Below are positions 37,001-52,000 of a stretch of DNA of 64,000 nt, piece by piece (position 1 is the stretch's first letter; each line of letters opens with the position of its first letter). Below the pieces are notes generated by a model that was given only the letters and a program-made list of their open reading frames with translations, was not told the origin of the DNA and searched no databases. Both the position numbers and the translations under genes were made by a program. The stretch is from Halichoerus grypus (Eukaryota > Chordata > Mammalia > Carnivora > Phocidae), in contig NC_135714.1 of the NCBI RefSeq assembly GCF_964656455.1, positions 126,226,131-126,290,130 of the forward strand, read 5' to 3'.

Positions 37001-40000
37001 ATGGTGATTAACATAACATAATAAAAAAAAAAGAAAACAAATTAACAAGATGAACGTTCTCTGCATTGTTAGATATGGTACAGCTATCAAGTTCTTGTTT
37101 CTTCTTCTTGCTCTAATTTTCTGCCAGTCTTTGAAGTTTCAGTCTATCATGAAAGTAAAACACTGTTCATGTCCTCAGGGTCATAAAAAAAAAAAAATCA
37201 GACTAAATAGTGAAATGTAGTAGCCATCATGAAAGGCATGTCCTCTTGCATGCTTTTTTGCCCACTTTTTATGAAAACATATGCCTGTGAGGGAATCCTA
37301 AATATTTGCAAAATCACACTTCGTATTTATCGTCATGACGACAGCAACAGTCACCGCCAGCGCCACCACTGCCAATAATCTTGTTTTAAGGAGAAGCCTG
37401 CTCCTTGCATCTGAGGCTTCTCCAAGGTTCTCTTACATTTCTACATCGCTTCCTTTGTGTCCTCCATCCAGTGCCGTGACTTCAGTTCTACCTATGTGAC
37501 ACTCAACTCAAAACAGCTGTCCCCAACCTCTTTCCTGAGCTCAGGGGTTGTATAACCAGCTCTCCTCTGGGTATTTTCACCTGGATTTTTTATTGACACC
37601 TGTAGCCCAAGATGTCTACAACTGGTCTTATTATCTCTCACACCCAATTTGTTCTTGCTTTTTGCTCCCTATTTCAGTTAATAATTCTACCATTCGCCTT
37701 GTTGCCTAAGCCAAGAACTTGAGGGTCATGTTAGGTTCCTCTTCCACCCTTCACCTTTATTCACAGAGTTCTAGTGACTGTGCTACTGAATATCTCTTGA
37801 ATCCATTCTCTGGATCTTGTCACTTTAGTACTTCACCCCTGCAATAACTTCCCAATGCCTATGGAACAAAGTCAGGTACCTTAATGTTTCATATATCACC
37901 CCACTTCGTATTCTTACTCTCCACCTTTGCACTTACTCTCCAGCCAAATCCAACCATCCATGGCTCTGGAAACTGCCACATTCTCTCTTGTTTCTATGCT
38001 TTCAGCCATGATGTTTGCTCTGTCAGGGGTTCTTCCCTTGCAAGTTTGGCAGTAATTTCTTCCTTTTCCTGTTGCCTGACTCCCATGTCTTTCTCCCTCC
38101 ACCACTGGCAGGTTTGGAAACTTCTTTCTCTGGATCTCAAAGCTGCTTGATAAAATCATAGTATGGCTGACACCACCTTCTGCTGTGTTTGTCTTTACTG
38201 TCCTCGGCACTGTACTGTGAGCACCTTTGGGTTAGGGACTGATTCTTCACCTTTATAACTCAGCAGCCGTGATGTGCCTTGTACGTAAGTAGAGGTTTAG
38301 GAAACACTTGGTTTTTTTTTTTTTTTTTTTTTTTAAAGATTCTATTTATTTATTTGACAGAGAGAGAGATAGCGAGAGCAGGAACACAAGCAGGGGGAGT
38401 GGGAGAGGGAGAAGCAGGCTTCCTGCTGAGCAGGGAGCCCGACGTGGGGCTTGATCCCAGGACCCTGGGACCATGACCTGAGCCGAAGGCAGACGCTTAA
38501 TGACTGAGCCACCCAGGCACCCTAGGAAACACTTGTTGATTGAATAAAGAAGGTGAAAGATATTTGTGGCTTCAAAGGGGAGAAGATGATAATCGGAAGC
38601 TGTGTGCAGATTTTGTAACCATACTTTGAGGCTTATAGATTTTTTTTTCTCCTCCTCCGTTCCTAGAGGCACTGGCTTTCCGTATTCATAATATTTCATG
38701 TGGCAGTGAGCCCACAGTATTTCCTGAAGATTCCTGGTTTGCCTGGCCCTGCATTATGTCCTCTAAGGATTACCGAGACTGAGGCCTGGTCTCCACCCTC
38801 AAAAAATGCATAATGGAAATGAGGAATTAAAACCAGGTCATGAAACCATTAGAGGATAGTGAATGCAAACTTGCTTGCTGCATCTCGTTGTGAGAAAGGA
38901 GAGAAGAGGCGGAACAGGTAGCTGGCAAGTGCTTTGTGGAGAAGGTGGGAATGAAGCTGGACGCTGTGAAGAACTCATTTTCTCTTCTAGGTGGTGGTAG
39001 TTCTATTTCTAGTGAGTTTCTTCTCTGGGAGTCTGTTCATAATGAAAGTCCTTCAGCACTATTTCTGCTCACTTACCGGAACAGCCTTGTTACTCACAGG
39101 TGATTTGTCTGTCTGTGGGTGCCTGTTAAAGGGTAGCACCTACGGAAGAGGTTGTGTGACACTCAGAAGAAATGGAAGGTGAGAAACGATGAGAGTATCC
39201 GACTTTAATTCTCAAGTACAAATCAGTTTATAGGCTTTAAAAGCTTTAGCCCAGAAATCATTCGGATGTAGAGGGTTTTTTTTGGAAAAAGTTTTATTAT
39301 TTTCACACTAGTTAAAAAGTCCTGGTTTGATTTGGGGGAACTAAAGTTTCAGAAATGGTTATAAGTACTTAATGTTTATGTGCCTGAGATGTTCTGTGCC
39401 CGCTTTCTCGAATTCAGTGATGCTCAAGTAGATAAGCTCATTCTGGAACAGTGAAGGAGAAAGGAAATCTGTGCGCACAGAAAGTAGGGTGAGGTATCTC
39501 TTCATTTGATCAGTTTGTGTAAACATATTCCCTTCTACCAACATTCTTTTCACTCGAGGGTTCAGATCGCTACTGTTGGGCAGGACGGGAGAGAGAAATT
39601 CTTGTAATAGAATGCATTTAATATGTTGAATGGCCGTTTGTGCTGTGTCGGTCTGCTGGGGAAAAGGATCTGAGGCATTGTGGATGAGCTAGTGTGTCTG
39701 GTTGTAAAAACATTTCAGGCATCTTTTGGAAGTAACATTAGACCCTTGCTTTCCACTTCCCCAAAGTTGCTTCTCATTGAAAGGCTTCTCCTTGTAGGAA
39801 TGAGTCAGGGAATAACTGGTCCCAGACTCTCATTTGCTGTTTTTGCTATGTCATGCCCTGCCCTAGAGACAGGGCATGAGGCCCAGAGAGCAGAGGGCCA
39901 GGATCCAGCCTCGCGGCTGGGAAGCTGCCTCCGTCTGACTCACTGTTGAGGTGATCCTGCTCTGCCTCAGAGCTGATCGTATTTTGCTACTTCTAGCCAA

Positions 40001-43000
40001 GCCCCGATTTGGCAGCTATTGTGTAGGTACCTGTTCAGGAGTTCCTGGGGAAGCTAGAGCTCCAGCCCCTCATTCTTGGGCATATTCACAGAACAGAACT
40101 GGATGGATTTGAACTATCCAGACACAGGAGAAGTAGCCTTAGTTTCAAAGTGGACTGTAGCCCAGAAAGAAAATAAATCAAAAGGAAATCATAGTGGCCT
40201 ATCAGTGGGTTATGGTTTATTTGTCTGAAGTCTGGCCCATGTATTTGGGGCTGAGTTACTCCAGTTAGCTAAACATTTTGTGGTGAAGGGCTATGGAAAA
40301 AGTGACTTCACCAAAAGAGGAATCATATAGTATTCTAGACTGCACATTTGCAAATGGGCACTGAGCAAGCCTTTACAGGGACACTGAGACCAGGGAGAAG
40401 ACCTGCCCACAGAGGTTGCATTCATCTCTTGTTGCAGTTTCTCTCTCACCTTCCCCGATGACAACACACTTAAGGAAAGAAAAAGCTCAGAAAACTCTCG
40501 TTTACCAGAATCTTCTGCCCATGATCATCCTGGTAGTTCCTCCTAACTACCCCCATAAAGAATTCCTTTTTCCGGCCATCACCACCTACTCCTTGAATTC
40601 AACTTTTCTAGATCTCCATTTCTAAGATTCTCTCTCTTAGCCTGAGTTGTAAGCTGGGTCAGAGTTAAATAAGAATTATCTCATACAATCAATTTTCAAG
40701 GTTAGCATCTTGGGATCTAGCTTAATCAGAGCCCAGAATTTCTCTTGAGCTTCATTGTTAGTAGAATTGGAAATCCATTTGAGATGGTGTTCTGAGAGCA
40801 AGTTCCTTGCTATTCCTGGCATTCATGCATACTCTCTTTGTAGACCTGGGACTAATGGACTAAGGAAAAATGAAGGTTTAATCAGCTAGAAGCTGTTTGT
40901 GGCTGGGGTATGGTCCTCCACGTTGTGTATCTTCTACTTCTGTGGCAGTTTCTTGATCTACTATTGTGACCCATCATCTGTAAAATCAAGGTCAAACCAG
41001 TGCCTCTTGATAGAATATTGCTACCTCTGCAAGGCATCCTGGAACAGTTAATATTTTGATGGGGACTGTGAATGTGGCCGGAGGGTCACAGCTCTGATGG
41101 GTGCTGTTCTGGTACATTATGGTAGGTGGGAGTACCAGGAAGATAAGGAGACCAGTTGAGGAAAACAGCTGCTCTTGTGAGCTCTCTTTTCCATCTTCTC
41201 CATTTTTTCCACCACAGCTCGTAATATGTACAAATGATACTAAACGTATTCCATAAAATGGTCCTCTGTGAATGATAAATCATGTAACCCATTTACAAAA
41301 TGCTTTTTAGTTTTGGTTTAAAGTCCTCCCCGCAGTCACTGCAGGCGCCTGATTCTTCTATAATATCCTCCCTAATGTTCACAGGGAAATGGAAGTTTCT
41401 CTATGTCTGAGATTTTAATAAATTGGACTATTAAGTTGTAATCCAAGACCCCAGCTCAGAAGACAAGATCCCTTTAGAGTTGTTGACTTTATTACACACG
41501 AAGTGGTGACTGGCAATGTCTTAAAGAAACATTAGGTGACTAGAAAGGGAGAGGTTGGCCACGTTGGGGCTGGTGTACTGCTCTGAATTATTCTTGAGGT
41601 TATCACTGACTTATAACTGTGCACCTTAGAGATTAGGAAGTCATTGTGGCCGCCATTAAGGCTCTCATCTTCCATTGGATCTGATTTTGATTATTGTGTT
41701 TTCTTGTGGGGAAAATACCCCTCACTGTGTATTATCTGTGATTTAGTTTAAGTGTCTTTGGTTCAAAACAAAACAAAAGCTTTAAAGAGAAGACACCCAA
41801 ATAATCTCAGGGTGAATTGTAAGTATGATTTTGGTTTTCATTTGATTTGAGTAATCAAATGATGCCACATAATTATTAGTGGAGTTGTTTTTTTTCCTTT
41901 TTTTTTTTTAAAGATTTTATTTATTTATTTGACAGAGAGGGACACAGCGAGAGAGGGAACACAGGCAGGGTGAGTGGGAGAGGGAGAAGCAGGCTACCTG
42001 CTGAGCAGAGAGCCCAACATGGGGCTCGATCCCAGGACCCTGGGATCATGACCTGAGCCAAAGGCAGACGCTTAACGACTGAGCCACCCAGGCGCCCCTG
42101 TTTTTTCCCTTTTGAGTATGTGTTTGGAAGTTCATGCTTTTTTTTCCTCCCTAGGTGACAGTGCTAACCTTCCTAAGGAGGACACCCCTACCGGGAATCT
42201 AGATTCACTGTCCTCTCCATCTCCCACGACTGCAGCTGTCCACGGGCCTCCTGGACCAGACAAAAACCACCTTCTTGCTGATGGGGGCAGCTTTGGGGAC
42301 TGGGCATCCCCTGTGTAAGTAGCGGTGCTTCTGTTTGGTGCTGAGGAAAAGAGGGCCATGACCTTCATTTTGAAGTTCACATGGCAAGTGGGTTCTAAAG
42401 TGTTAGGTCTATGTACTTCTGTTCTCTAATCAGTGGGACTGCTTAAGGGAGGATGGCCCATAAGGAGGCCTTCCTTGAAAGCGTCTCTGTTCCCAGTGTG
42501 GAAAGGTGGATGGTGCTATTTCATATCTATTTTGAGTTTAATTTGTGGCAGTTTTGGATTGCATGAAGGAAATTTGTTATTGTCCTACTCAGATACTCAG
42601 GATGTTTTCTCAGTAGTAAGGCAAACTTTTAGACATAGGAGAATGCGTGCATTGTGATCCATAGACTATTGAAACTATCTGTAGAATGATATTTTAGTTG
42701 TTTGAATTTTCAAGAGCTTTATGCTAGTGTTCTCTGCCTTCTCCATAACACCTTACATACTTGACAATTGATGGATGAAATATCTGATTTTATCTTCTCG
42801 GTTGGGTTTAGTGACAGGCATGTGCAGATCAGCTCAGGTATGTCAGAACAAATAATACTAATACAAACAATATCATGGACCTGGTCTGACTACATGGTTT
42901 GTCTTTCTGCGCTGACCAAGCTGTGGAATAAGTGCAGATTGGTGGTGGTTTGGGACATCGAAAGAACATCAAATTTCAAATAAATGCTTGGAGAACCAAA

Positions 43001-46000
43001 AAAAAAAAAAAAAACCCCTACTATTAATTACATGCCATTACTTGATTAGTCAATCACATTACATCCAAAAATACATTTATAATTCAGCCTGAGAGTATTT
43101 GGGCATCTTGTCTTCAAAGTTAAAAGAGAAAAATTTTTTTTTAAATCAAAGTTGCCTAAAATAAGTCACAGATAATGATGTCATCCAACCCTAGCTGGGC
43201 ATTCTTGGGACTTTAAATGGAATTGGAAAGTGTCCCTCACATTACTTGGCTTTTTATAGTTACTGCTGGATCCACATGAAATCATTATGAACTTAATTAA
43301 GTATTAAAAGAGGCTGGGAGAATTTTGGTATGCTAAAATTTGGGGGTGACCTAAAGACTGAAAATCTAACTGAAACTGCAAGTGAAACTCAAAGTATGGA
43401 AACATTCTCCAGATGAGATCTTTTTCCCCAAGATTGTAATATATGTATATTCATATACCAGAGACTGTGTATTATAGACTTAAATTGCATATTACTCAAA
43501 CATGCTTGTCATTTTTATTATTCTTCTTCTAGATTAAAAATTCTCTTTTCACTTTAGTACTCCAAGCACCAGTGACAATGGTTACATAGGAACCAAGAAT
43601 CTAATCCTGGGCCCTTGGGGGGTGGAATTTGCATGGGTGCATGTGGGCACATGTGTGTGCGTTAAAGCAAAAACCAGATTTCTAATTATTTCTTTCAGTA
43701 AGCGTGTATCATAGTGGAGAGCCGCTTGGTTAGTCCTACTTCTTCCAGAGTGGTTCTGTAGGAAAGTGACATTATGAGCCTTGATATAGCCAATGCTCAA
43801 TTCATAGCACGTTCATGCCTGAAACATGAAGGGCTTGATATTTTTGGTCATAAATCAAACGAGGAGTGAATTCCCCAGCTTCCTATTCATACAAATTTTA
43901 AAATGTCATGGAAAGCACTCCAACACAGAGAGGCCAAAAAGGGAGAAGAGAAAATAAGTAGTTGAAGCAAGTCTGGAAAGGAGATTTGTATTATAAGGTA
44001 GACTTTCTCCTACTTCAAGAATTTGGGTTTTTTTTTTTCCTGTGCAATGGATAAAATGAATGGATATTTCTCTTAATTATAGAGAGTGTTTCTTTTGTAT
44101 CTTTTGAAGGGTTTACTTGTAAGCATATTTCAGTTCAGATTTATCATGAAGTGAGGAAATGTGTCTCAAGCTTGAGCACTCAGCAAGATCACCTGGAGGG
44201 CTTGTGAAGCCCCCACTGCTGGGCCCCACCCCAGAGTGACCCTGAGGCTCAAGGGGCGGGCTCCAAGTATGCATTTCTAACAGAATGCCCTTCTCATCCC
44301 CCTGGTACCAGGCATGGGTGGATTGTAAACAGCTTCCCTGAGGAGTATTATAATTAGGATGAGTGATATCTCTTCTTGCTTTGCTTTTTTTTTTTTTAAA
44401 CTCTTCTGGGATGGTGTGTTTGCTGTCTTGAAGTCCCCTTGAGTGGCTCGCCCATACTTTGATTCACTCTGCTTGAAATATTTCCCCCTTTCTTTGCTCA
44501 AGGCGATCTGACCTATCTTTAGGGTCTAATTTAGTTTCGACTTTCAGGAAGCTTTCTCTAGTGCTGTAGTCTATAGGAAGATTCTCAGTATCTTTCTGTC
44601 TATACCTGATGCTGGACATGGGGAAAATACTGCCTTCTAGTATTGGGTAATACTTACCTTTTAGTGTTAGTTGATATTTAAGTGGTGTATGTGTATCTGT
44701 ATATTCATATCAAAGTCTCTATCTGCCTGTCTGCCTGTTTGTGTATTTTAGTCCATTCAGGCTGTGATAACAAAAATCCTTTGAGTGGCGTATAAATGAC
44801 AAATTTATTTCCCACAGGTCCATTAGAGAACAGAGGTCCTTAGACCTAACACTTTAGAACCCACTCGCCATGTGAACTTCAAAACTTCTGGAGGTTAGAT
44901 TTCCAAGATTAGGGTGCCCTCATGCCAGGTTCTGGTGAGAGCCTGCTTCTGATTTGTGGAGTGCTGGCTTTGTGACTCTTATAAGGACCCTAATTCCATT
45001 CATGAGGATTCTACTCTCATGACATCACTGAATCCTAATTACTTTCCAAAGGCCCCACTTCCTAATAGGACACAGTGGGGGGGGGTGCAGGGGGGTGCGT
45101 AGGGTTTCAACATAAAAATTTTGAAGGGACACAAGCATTCAGTCCATAACACTGTCTTTCCCTCACTCCAAGATAGAGTATAAAATTATTGATGATAGAA
45201 ATTGAGTTTTATAACTCTTTGAACTTTTTAGTGATCTTGACATAGTTCTTAAAATGGGAAATAAAATATTATGTATTTATAAAAATGCCTTCCTCTTAGA
45301 AATCTCATTTCTTTCTATATATCATTGAATGTCTGTTAAGCAACTGTGCTTTGTTTCTGGTCCATCTTCCTTATAAAGATTAACGAGTCTTCCTCCAGGA
45401 ATTTCACAGAATCTTACCATTTTCTCTTTATAGCATTTTTCTTTGTTTCCTTAGCATTTGTAAATGTGGTTTTCATTGTGTGGTGTTTTTGTTTCTTCTT
45501 TTTTTAATCCATGACCTCTGCACACAAGCTGTACAGTACTGAATATAGCAGGCTCTGTGTAAATACTGATTAAGATTCCTTTTAATGAGGCGCGCCTGGG
45601 TGGCTCAGCGGTTAAGCGTCTACCTTCGGCTCAGGTCACGATCCCAGGGTGCTGGGATCGAGCCCCACATCGGGCTCCCTGCTCTGCGGGAAGCCTGCTT
45701 CTCCCTCTCCCACTCCCCCTGCTTGTATTCCCTCTCTAGCTGTCTCTCTCTCTGTGTCAAATAAATAAAATCTTTAAAAAAAAAAAAAGATTCCTTTTAA
45801 TGAAACCAAAATTGCTGTGGGGTCATTAAAACTTTAGCTAGGGCTTTAAAAAAGGAGGCAGTACCTGGGCTGCCTGGTTTTAAACCAGGGTAGTGATTCT
45901 TCATTCCAAAACTTACACTTGCCTTATCTTGTGTCCTGAAACACGGACAAATGTATGTGGATCACATAGGACCCCAGTAGGTCTGCCATACAGAAATGCC

Positions 46001-49000
46001 ATGACCCTAGCCACAGGAAAGCAAATTTGCAGAGGAAAACCTACAGCAGCCGAGATTCAGATGGAGGCAATGTGTAAACACAGCTGTGGCCTCTGACAGG
46101 TAGAAAACAATACAGCCGAATTGGATTTCTTGGGTTTCTGCTGATGTTTATGACTTGTGGGGATTATTCATTGCAGTCAATCAATCTGGAGCTATTACTT
46201 ACCTGTACACTCAGGAAGGTGATGGGTGACTTCATTGCCAGTGAAGAATTGCTAGCTCAGTCTCCTTGGAGGACATTACATCATAGGTCAAGGTATTTCA
46301 GATGTTTCGAAGTCATTTTTTTTTTTTTTTTCTTCAATAAAGTGGCTTTCTCTAAACAGATTTTCTTCAATTGTAAATGATAGAGCAGGTTCTTGACAAG
46401 TAATCCTTTTAGGTTCCCTGCCATAAAAGAAAATCTCTTTTAAGAAATACCAGCCATTGCTATCTGCTTCCTCCATAGATTGCAAATGAAAAGGGCCGCC
46501 CCCTTTCCTGCCAGCACATCCCCACCTCCAAGATGGCAGCATCATAGAATATCTCTGTGTGGTTGGGAATGTTGGTATCCCAAGGTACAACTCACGCTGT
46601 GCTCTGGCGGGCCAGAAGGGCAGTAGATCCTTCTGTCCCATCTGATGAGAAGCTTGGCTTAGTTTATCCTGAATAGTAAGTCCTGACCCATCTTTCCCGG
46701 TTGCTGCCCAGAGCTGCTTTTGGGCAGCAGCTTCATGCCTACCCAGACTTGATGCTAGTTGCTTGCAATCCATTAGGCAGTAGACTCCCACTCTCATTTA
46801 CAGCCTTGTGCTGCATGTCATCCCTAGACGCTGTGTGCGCTCACTGGTAACCATTTGTACGCTTGTCAGTGAAATAACTTGCTTCCTTTAAATTGTGCAA
46901 ACAGTTCAAGGTTGCCCATAGACAACTACTTGGTATTTTAAATTACTTGGCTGTTGGTTCCATGATTGCTTTTTAGGAAAAGTTGATGAACACATTTTGC
47001 TGGGAGCCCTTTAAGTTTGATTTGTGGCTTAGTGTACAACAACACACCATGAGTGATTTGTCTGAGGTTCAGAAAATTAATCATCTTAAACAGTTTTTTA
47101 ACAAATTTCTGTGAAATTTGGCACACACCTAGAAATTAGAAGATAGCAGCCATAGGGAAGCCTTGTCTTCACCTCCCCCCTTCATCTCATTTTCTGTCCT
47201 TTTTGTGTCTTCTCCAACCCTTCAGGGAGGCTTCCTCTCGAGTTTACTGCTCCCAACCCTTCTTGGCCAGGGGTAGTCAGTTCACCCTAGAAATTGGTAT
47301 CTTATATTTCCCCCCTCTCTTGTTATGATTACTGTTTAAAAAGAAAATAGGGAGGGCGCCTGGGTGGCTCAGTCGTTAAGCGTCTGCCTTCGGCTCAGGT
47401 CATGATCCCAGGGTCCTGGGATCGAGCCCCGCATCGGGCTCCCTGCTCAGCGGGAAGCCTGCTTCTCCCTCTCCTACTCCCCCTGCTTGTGTTCCCTCTC
47501 TCACTGTGTCTCTGTCAAATAAATAAATAAAATCTTTTAAAAAAAAAAAAAAAGAGGGAATTTATCTCTTAAAAGTTCTCCCCACATCTGCTTTTTTTTT
47601 TTTTTTCTAACTTGACTCAAATGAACACATAATGCTTTTGTAGCAAGGGGAGGAAAGCTACGTAAATTTAAGAAGAGATCAGGAAGCAATGAATTGTCCA
47701 TCATAGGAATTTTCAGCATCTTTAGTAGCTAGGGGGGAGATTGTATCCTAATAAGTGTAGCACTTTTCTCTGCTTACCTGTAGGCTGGCTTTGGTTACAG
47801 ACTGTGGTGGGTTCCATGGATTGAGGTCTCTAGTTGAGCTAGTACCTTCATATGGAAGGATGTCCTTTCTGGTGCTGGCTACTGTGAAGAGTGAGTTGGA
47901 AGCCAGTCCCTGCCCCCTCCCCCCCCCCCAACACACACACACCTAAGTGAGCAGCAAAGTCCCTGGGTGGATTCAGAAAGATTGAAGTCTCAGATAGCTC
48001 AAGTGAAGGAGGAATAGGGCCTGTGAGCAGGAGGAGCGTGTTCCCTGGCTGTGAGCCCAAAGCAGCCTTTTAAATTATGCTCAGAGGATGGCTCCTTTCT
48101 GGACTTTGTTTTGGGGCATCGGGGACTTACAGGGAGTAGAAGCTTCTGTTTCATCAGTGGCTGGTGGTTAGAGGCTGAAAAGAAGGCTTGATTAGATACT
48201 TATCCTCTTGCATTTCTCAGAACAATGGGGCGTTAATTATCGGGGGCCACCAGACTTTGTTTTAGCCACTTTATAAATGATATTTCATCTTAGTCCTTAC
48301 ATGAACCCAGCGGGGTAGATATATCTTCATTTTTAAAGATTGGGAAATCAAAACACAGAGGGTAGGAAAATTGCCCCAAGCCTCAAGACTCATAAGGGAC
48401 AGAGGTGGAGTTTGTCCCTGATCTGTCTGCCCAGTGATCATGGTGTCCTTAGACTTACTGTATTGTAGGGATTGAAATTATCTAGGTGCATATGAGAGCA
48501 TTGTTTGAAGTGCAGGTTTCCCTCGAATCTGAAACCCAGTGAGATCACAGTGGCTGTCAGCCGCTCATTGCCCTTGTTTTGAAGAGGGAGCTCTGCCCCC
48601 ACATTAGATCCTGTGGCTTTGGTTTATAATTATCTGTGGGGGATAAACACTTGAATCTGGTTGCTGCATATTCATCATCCAACACCTTTGGCTGAGATTT
48701 GGGGAGGAGGGCATCCTCCCCAACAACAGAGCTGAGAGGCTTAGAAATTTGAAAATTTGCAATAGAGCAGCATCCATAATTTTTTTTCTGAGTAATGTGG
48801 TATCTGGTCGTCTCTCTTTAGCTTCAGTAGAGCACTTGAAGCTAATCTCAGGGCCCGCGTACTTGGCCATCGACCACAAATGTCTACTCCCACTCCTTTC
48901 TTTTGGGTAGAGTTTTGGTCCTGGCTCTTTCCTTGAATCTTCTCTCCAGCTCCATGGGAATGATACTCACAGCCTTCCATACACGACCCGTGTGTCTTGC

Positions 49001-52000
49001 TAGGGCATTTTTGGTATTTGTACCGTGTACTTGGATTCGAGTGTGGCCCGGTTCACGTCTTCCCTTGTGCTGTAACTACAGGTTCTGAAATTCGAAGGTT
49101 TTATTTTCTGTGCAGAATGTTAATTGTTCATGTAGCTTCAAAGCCCCATAATGAAAAGTGGACTTCCTAAAACTAAGACACACGTCGGAATTTTGTCGTA
49201 GCTTTTCTCCCGTTTAACTCAAAGAACAAATTACGTCTTCTCATTATTACTATGTTTCATTGTTCTTTGTTGTTTTAATTTATCATTTGCTCTGCATGGA
49301 TTGGTTGGCGGCATCTTCATATCAAAACGAAGGCAAGGACCTCCTGAGTTCTCTGTAAAGTGGAAGATCGTTGAGACTGGTAAAGCATTGATTGGAGAGT
49401 CACACAGGCTTGGCTTTGTATCCACCTTCTGCTTCTGAAAACCTTGGAGGCCTTCTATAAATGATTTAAACAAACCAGGGCTTAGCACAGTTGTCTGTAA
49501 AAGGGGAATCACAGCTGCCCCTCTGGATTGTAAGGTTTCAAGGTATCACATCTAATAAAACCCAATCACGGCTCTCCTGGGAGCACCAGGTGCCACCTGT
49601 CTGGATTGCTTCCATCTGAGAACCTAATTTGATATTCTTAGTTTAGGTTGGCCCGACTTCCTGGTTCATGAGTTCCAGAATCTCCTTACTAAATCACTCA
49701 GGGAAATAACCTCTCTGGTCCTGGGGAAGCCTTAGAGGTTGGTCCAGGAGGACTCCGCTTGGGGTTCCTCTCCTTGCCTCTCTGTGTAGGAACCCCCTTT
49801 GTAGAACCCTCTGAGAATAGGGTCTTTGGATATTGCGTGACCAAGGCATGCCATGCCCACTGGGACCAGGCCACTCTGTGAATTATTCTGAGCGGTATGG
49901 CTAGCTTACTATTAGAACAGGTAACTCATAAAACCAGCTTGGTAAGTAACTAGAGGGTATTTCTTAGCAGAGTACTGCTATACCCCTTTTGAGCTGCGCT
50001 TGGGAGGTCCTGTGTTATATGTGCGGGCCTCACACCAGGTTGCACCTGTTTTCCACATAAGAATTGAGCTGCTAGAAACGTTTTTGTCAGTTATCCCGCA
50101 ATACCTCAATGCTGAGGCCTCTAATGCCCCATCATTTTCTGAAATGAAGCTTCAGTTCCTTTTCTGTTCAGCTAGCAGGCTAAAGTTCAACCCTCTTACC
50201 TGATTCCAGTGATCATCTGGAAGGAAGGAAAATGGGATTCAGGGAACACTCTTTGAGTGAAAGATGGGTCAGAGCTGTAATTCTGAGACAGTTCTTTTAT
50301 AGCAAAACCCAAGAAAATGACCACCTGTGGAGTGAACTTCGTAATCTCTAGGATGACTAGGTGGTGGCGTCCTTTCTCCTTAAGGAGGGAAACCGCCAGG
50401 AGCCTTAGCACCTCACAGCGGGAGGGGAGGACTGCATGTTCACTGTGGCCGGGTCCAACTTGAAAAGACTTTGTCTTAGCTGTGCTCGAATGAATTCCTG
50501 TGGGGCTCTTTCCCCTGTCCCGGCCCACACCTCTCCTGCAAAAGACTTTTTTCTCAAGGACGATCGAGTTACTGCTTCTGTGTGCTGGCTTGATATATTG
50601 TTGTCTCCCTCGTGCATGAGAGGTGCTCGTGAGCAGCTGGTGAGGAGCGCTTCTGCTGCAGGCAGGCCCTGGGCATTGGTAGATGGGCTTCTGGCACATA
50701 GTGGGGGGCCCATGCCACAAAGCTAGTGTAGACAGGGGGTGGGGGGGCAGGGGCCTCGCAGGCCCACGGGAGTTTGCCATCATTGTCATCTCCCCCAACT
50801 CTCCACTCCGAAATGGATTCTCATCTGGTCCATCTAATGCCGGGGTCAGCACGCTGTGGCCCACCTCTGCCTGTTTTTATACATAAAGTTTTATTGACAC
50901 ACAGCCACCCAGTCACTGACGTTGCATCTGTGATTGCTCTGGCGCAGCCATGACGGCAGAGGGGAGGAGCTGGGAGAGCAGCTGTATGGCTGCAAACACT
51001 AATGTGTTTACTGTCTGGTCCTTTCCAGACAAAGTTTGCTGACCTCGATCTCCTCTATAAATAAAACAAATCTTTTTGGAAAAAACACCTTTCTTAAAAC
51101 CCCGTTTCAACAGGTGAGGTTAATGGCCTTAAGATGGGCAGTGTAGGTGATTTTTTTTTTTTTTTTTTTTTTTATTAGATTTTATTTATTTATTTGAGAC
51201 AGAGAGAATGAGAGAGAGAGCACATGAGAAGGGGGAGGGTCAGAGGGAGAAGCAGGCTCCCTGCCGAGCAGGGAGCCCGATGCGGGACTCGATCCAGGGA
51301 CTCCAGGATCATGACCTGAGCCGAAGGCAGTCGCTTAACCAACTGAGCCACCCAGGCGCCCAGTGTAGGTGATTTTTAAACGTAACCCTTACGAATCTTT
51401 TCTTGTCATTGAACCAAGCAAAAGGTTTCCTTGTGGCTTTTGGATGTCTTCAAGGGGTGTGATCCTAATTTCAAAAGGTCTTTAGTGTTTGAATGAATAA
51501 AGAGTTTATATGGGGCTGTTTTCTTTTTTTTTTTTTAAACCTATTGTTTAAAATTTTTATTTGAAATAGTTGTAGATTTACAGAAAAGCTACAAAGACGC
51601 TGCAGGGGATTCCTCTAGACCCTTCATCCAGCTTCCCCTGCTGTCAGCATCTTACCCAGAATCATGGCAGTTTTATTAAAAATAAGAAATTCACATTGGT
51701 ACATGACTGTTAACTAGAGACTTGATTTGGATTTCACTAGTTCTTGCATTCCTGCCTTTTTCTTCCAGGATCCATTCCAGGATACCATATGGCATTTACA
51801 GCATCCAGCGACTTTTTTCCCCCTTTTTTAAATGGTGACATCCACTTAATATCTCCAGTTTTTCCTCTTTGAAATAGTTTATATGTTGTCTTTGGGTAAA
51901 GAAAATTATTTGTTCGTGATGACATAACCCTGGAAAGCAGAAGTGACCTCTGACTCCGAAGTACCTAATACTCATAATAGGGGCTTCATTTATCGAGGGT

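Larger units (their letters stand above)
17362..42154 (+). other. ARHGAP10 intron, 24.8 kb
   Basis: The intron starts gtaagatg and ends cctccctag. Named repeats are listed separately. Unique-looking AT-rich sequence with no recognised feature fills about 17370-18250, 18480-21120, 21260-22180, 23020-25600, 25820-26150, 27240-29360, 29400-31740, 35400-36900, 37040-37440 and 38560-41880. Confidence 0.85.
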
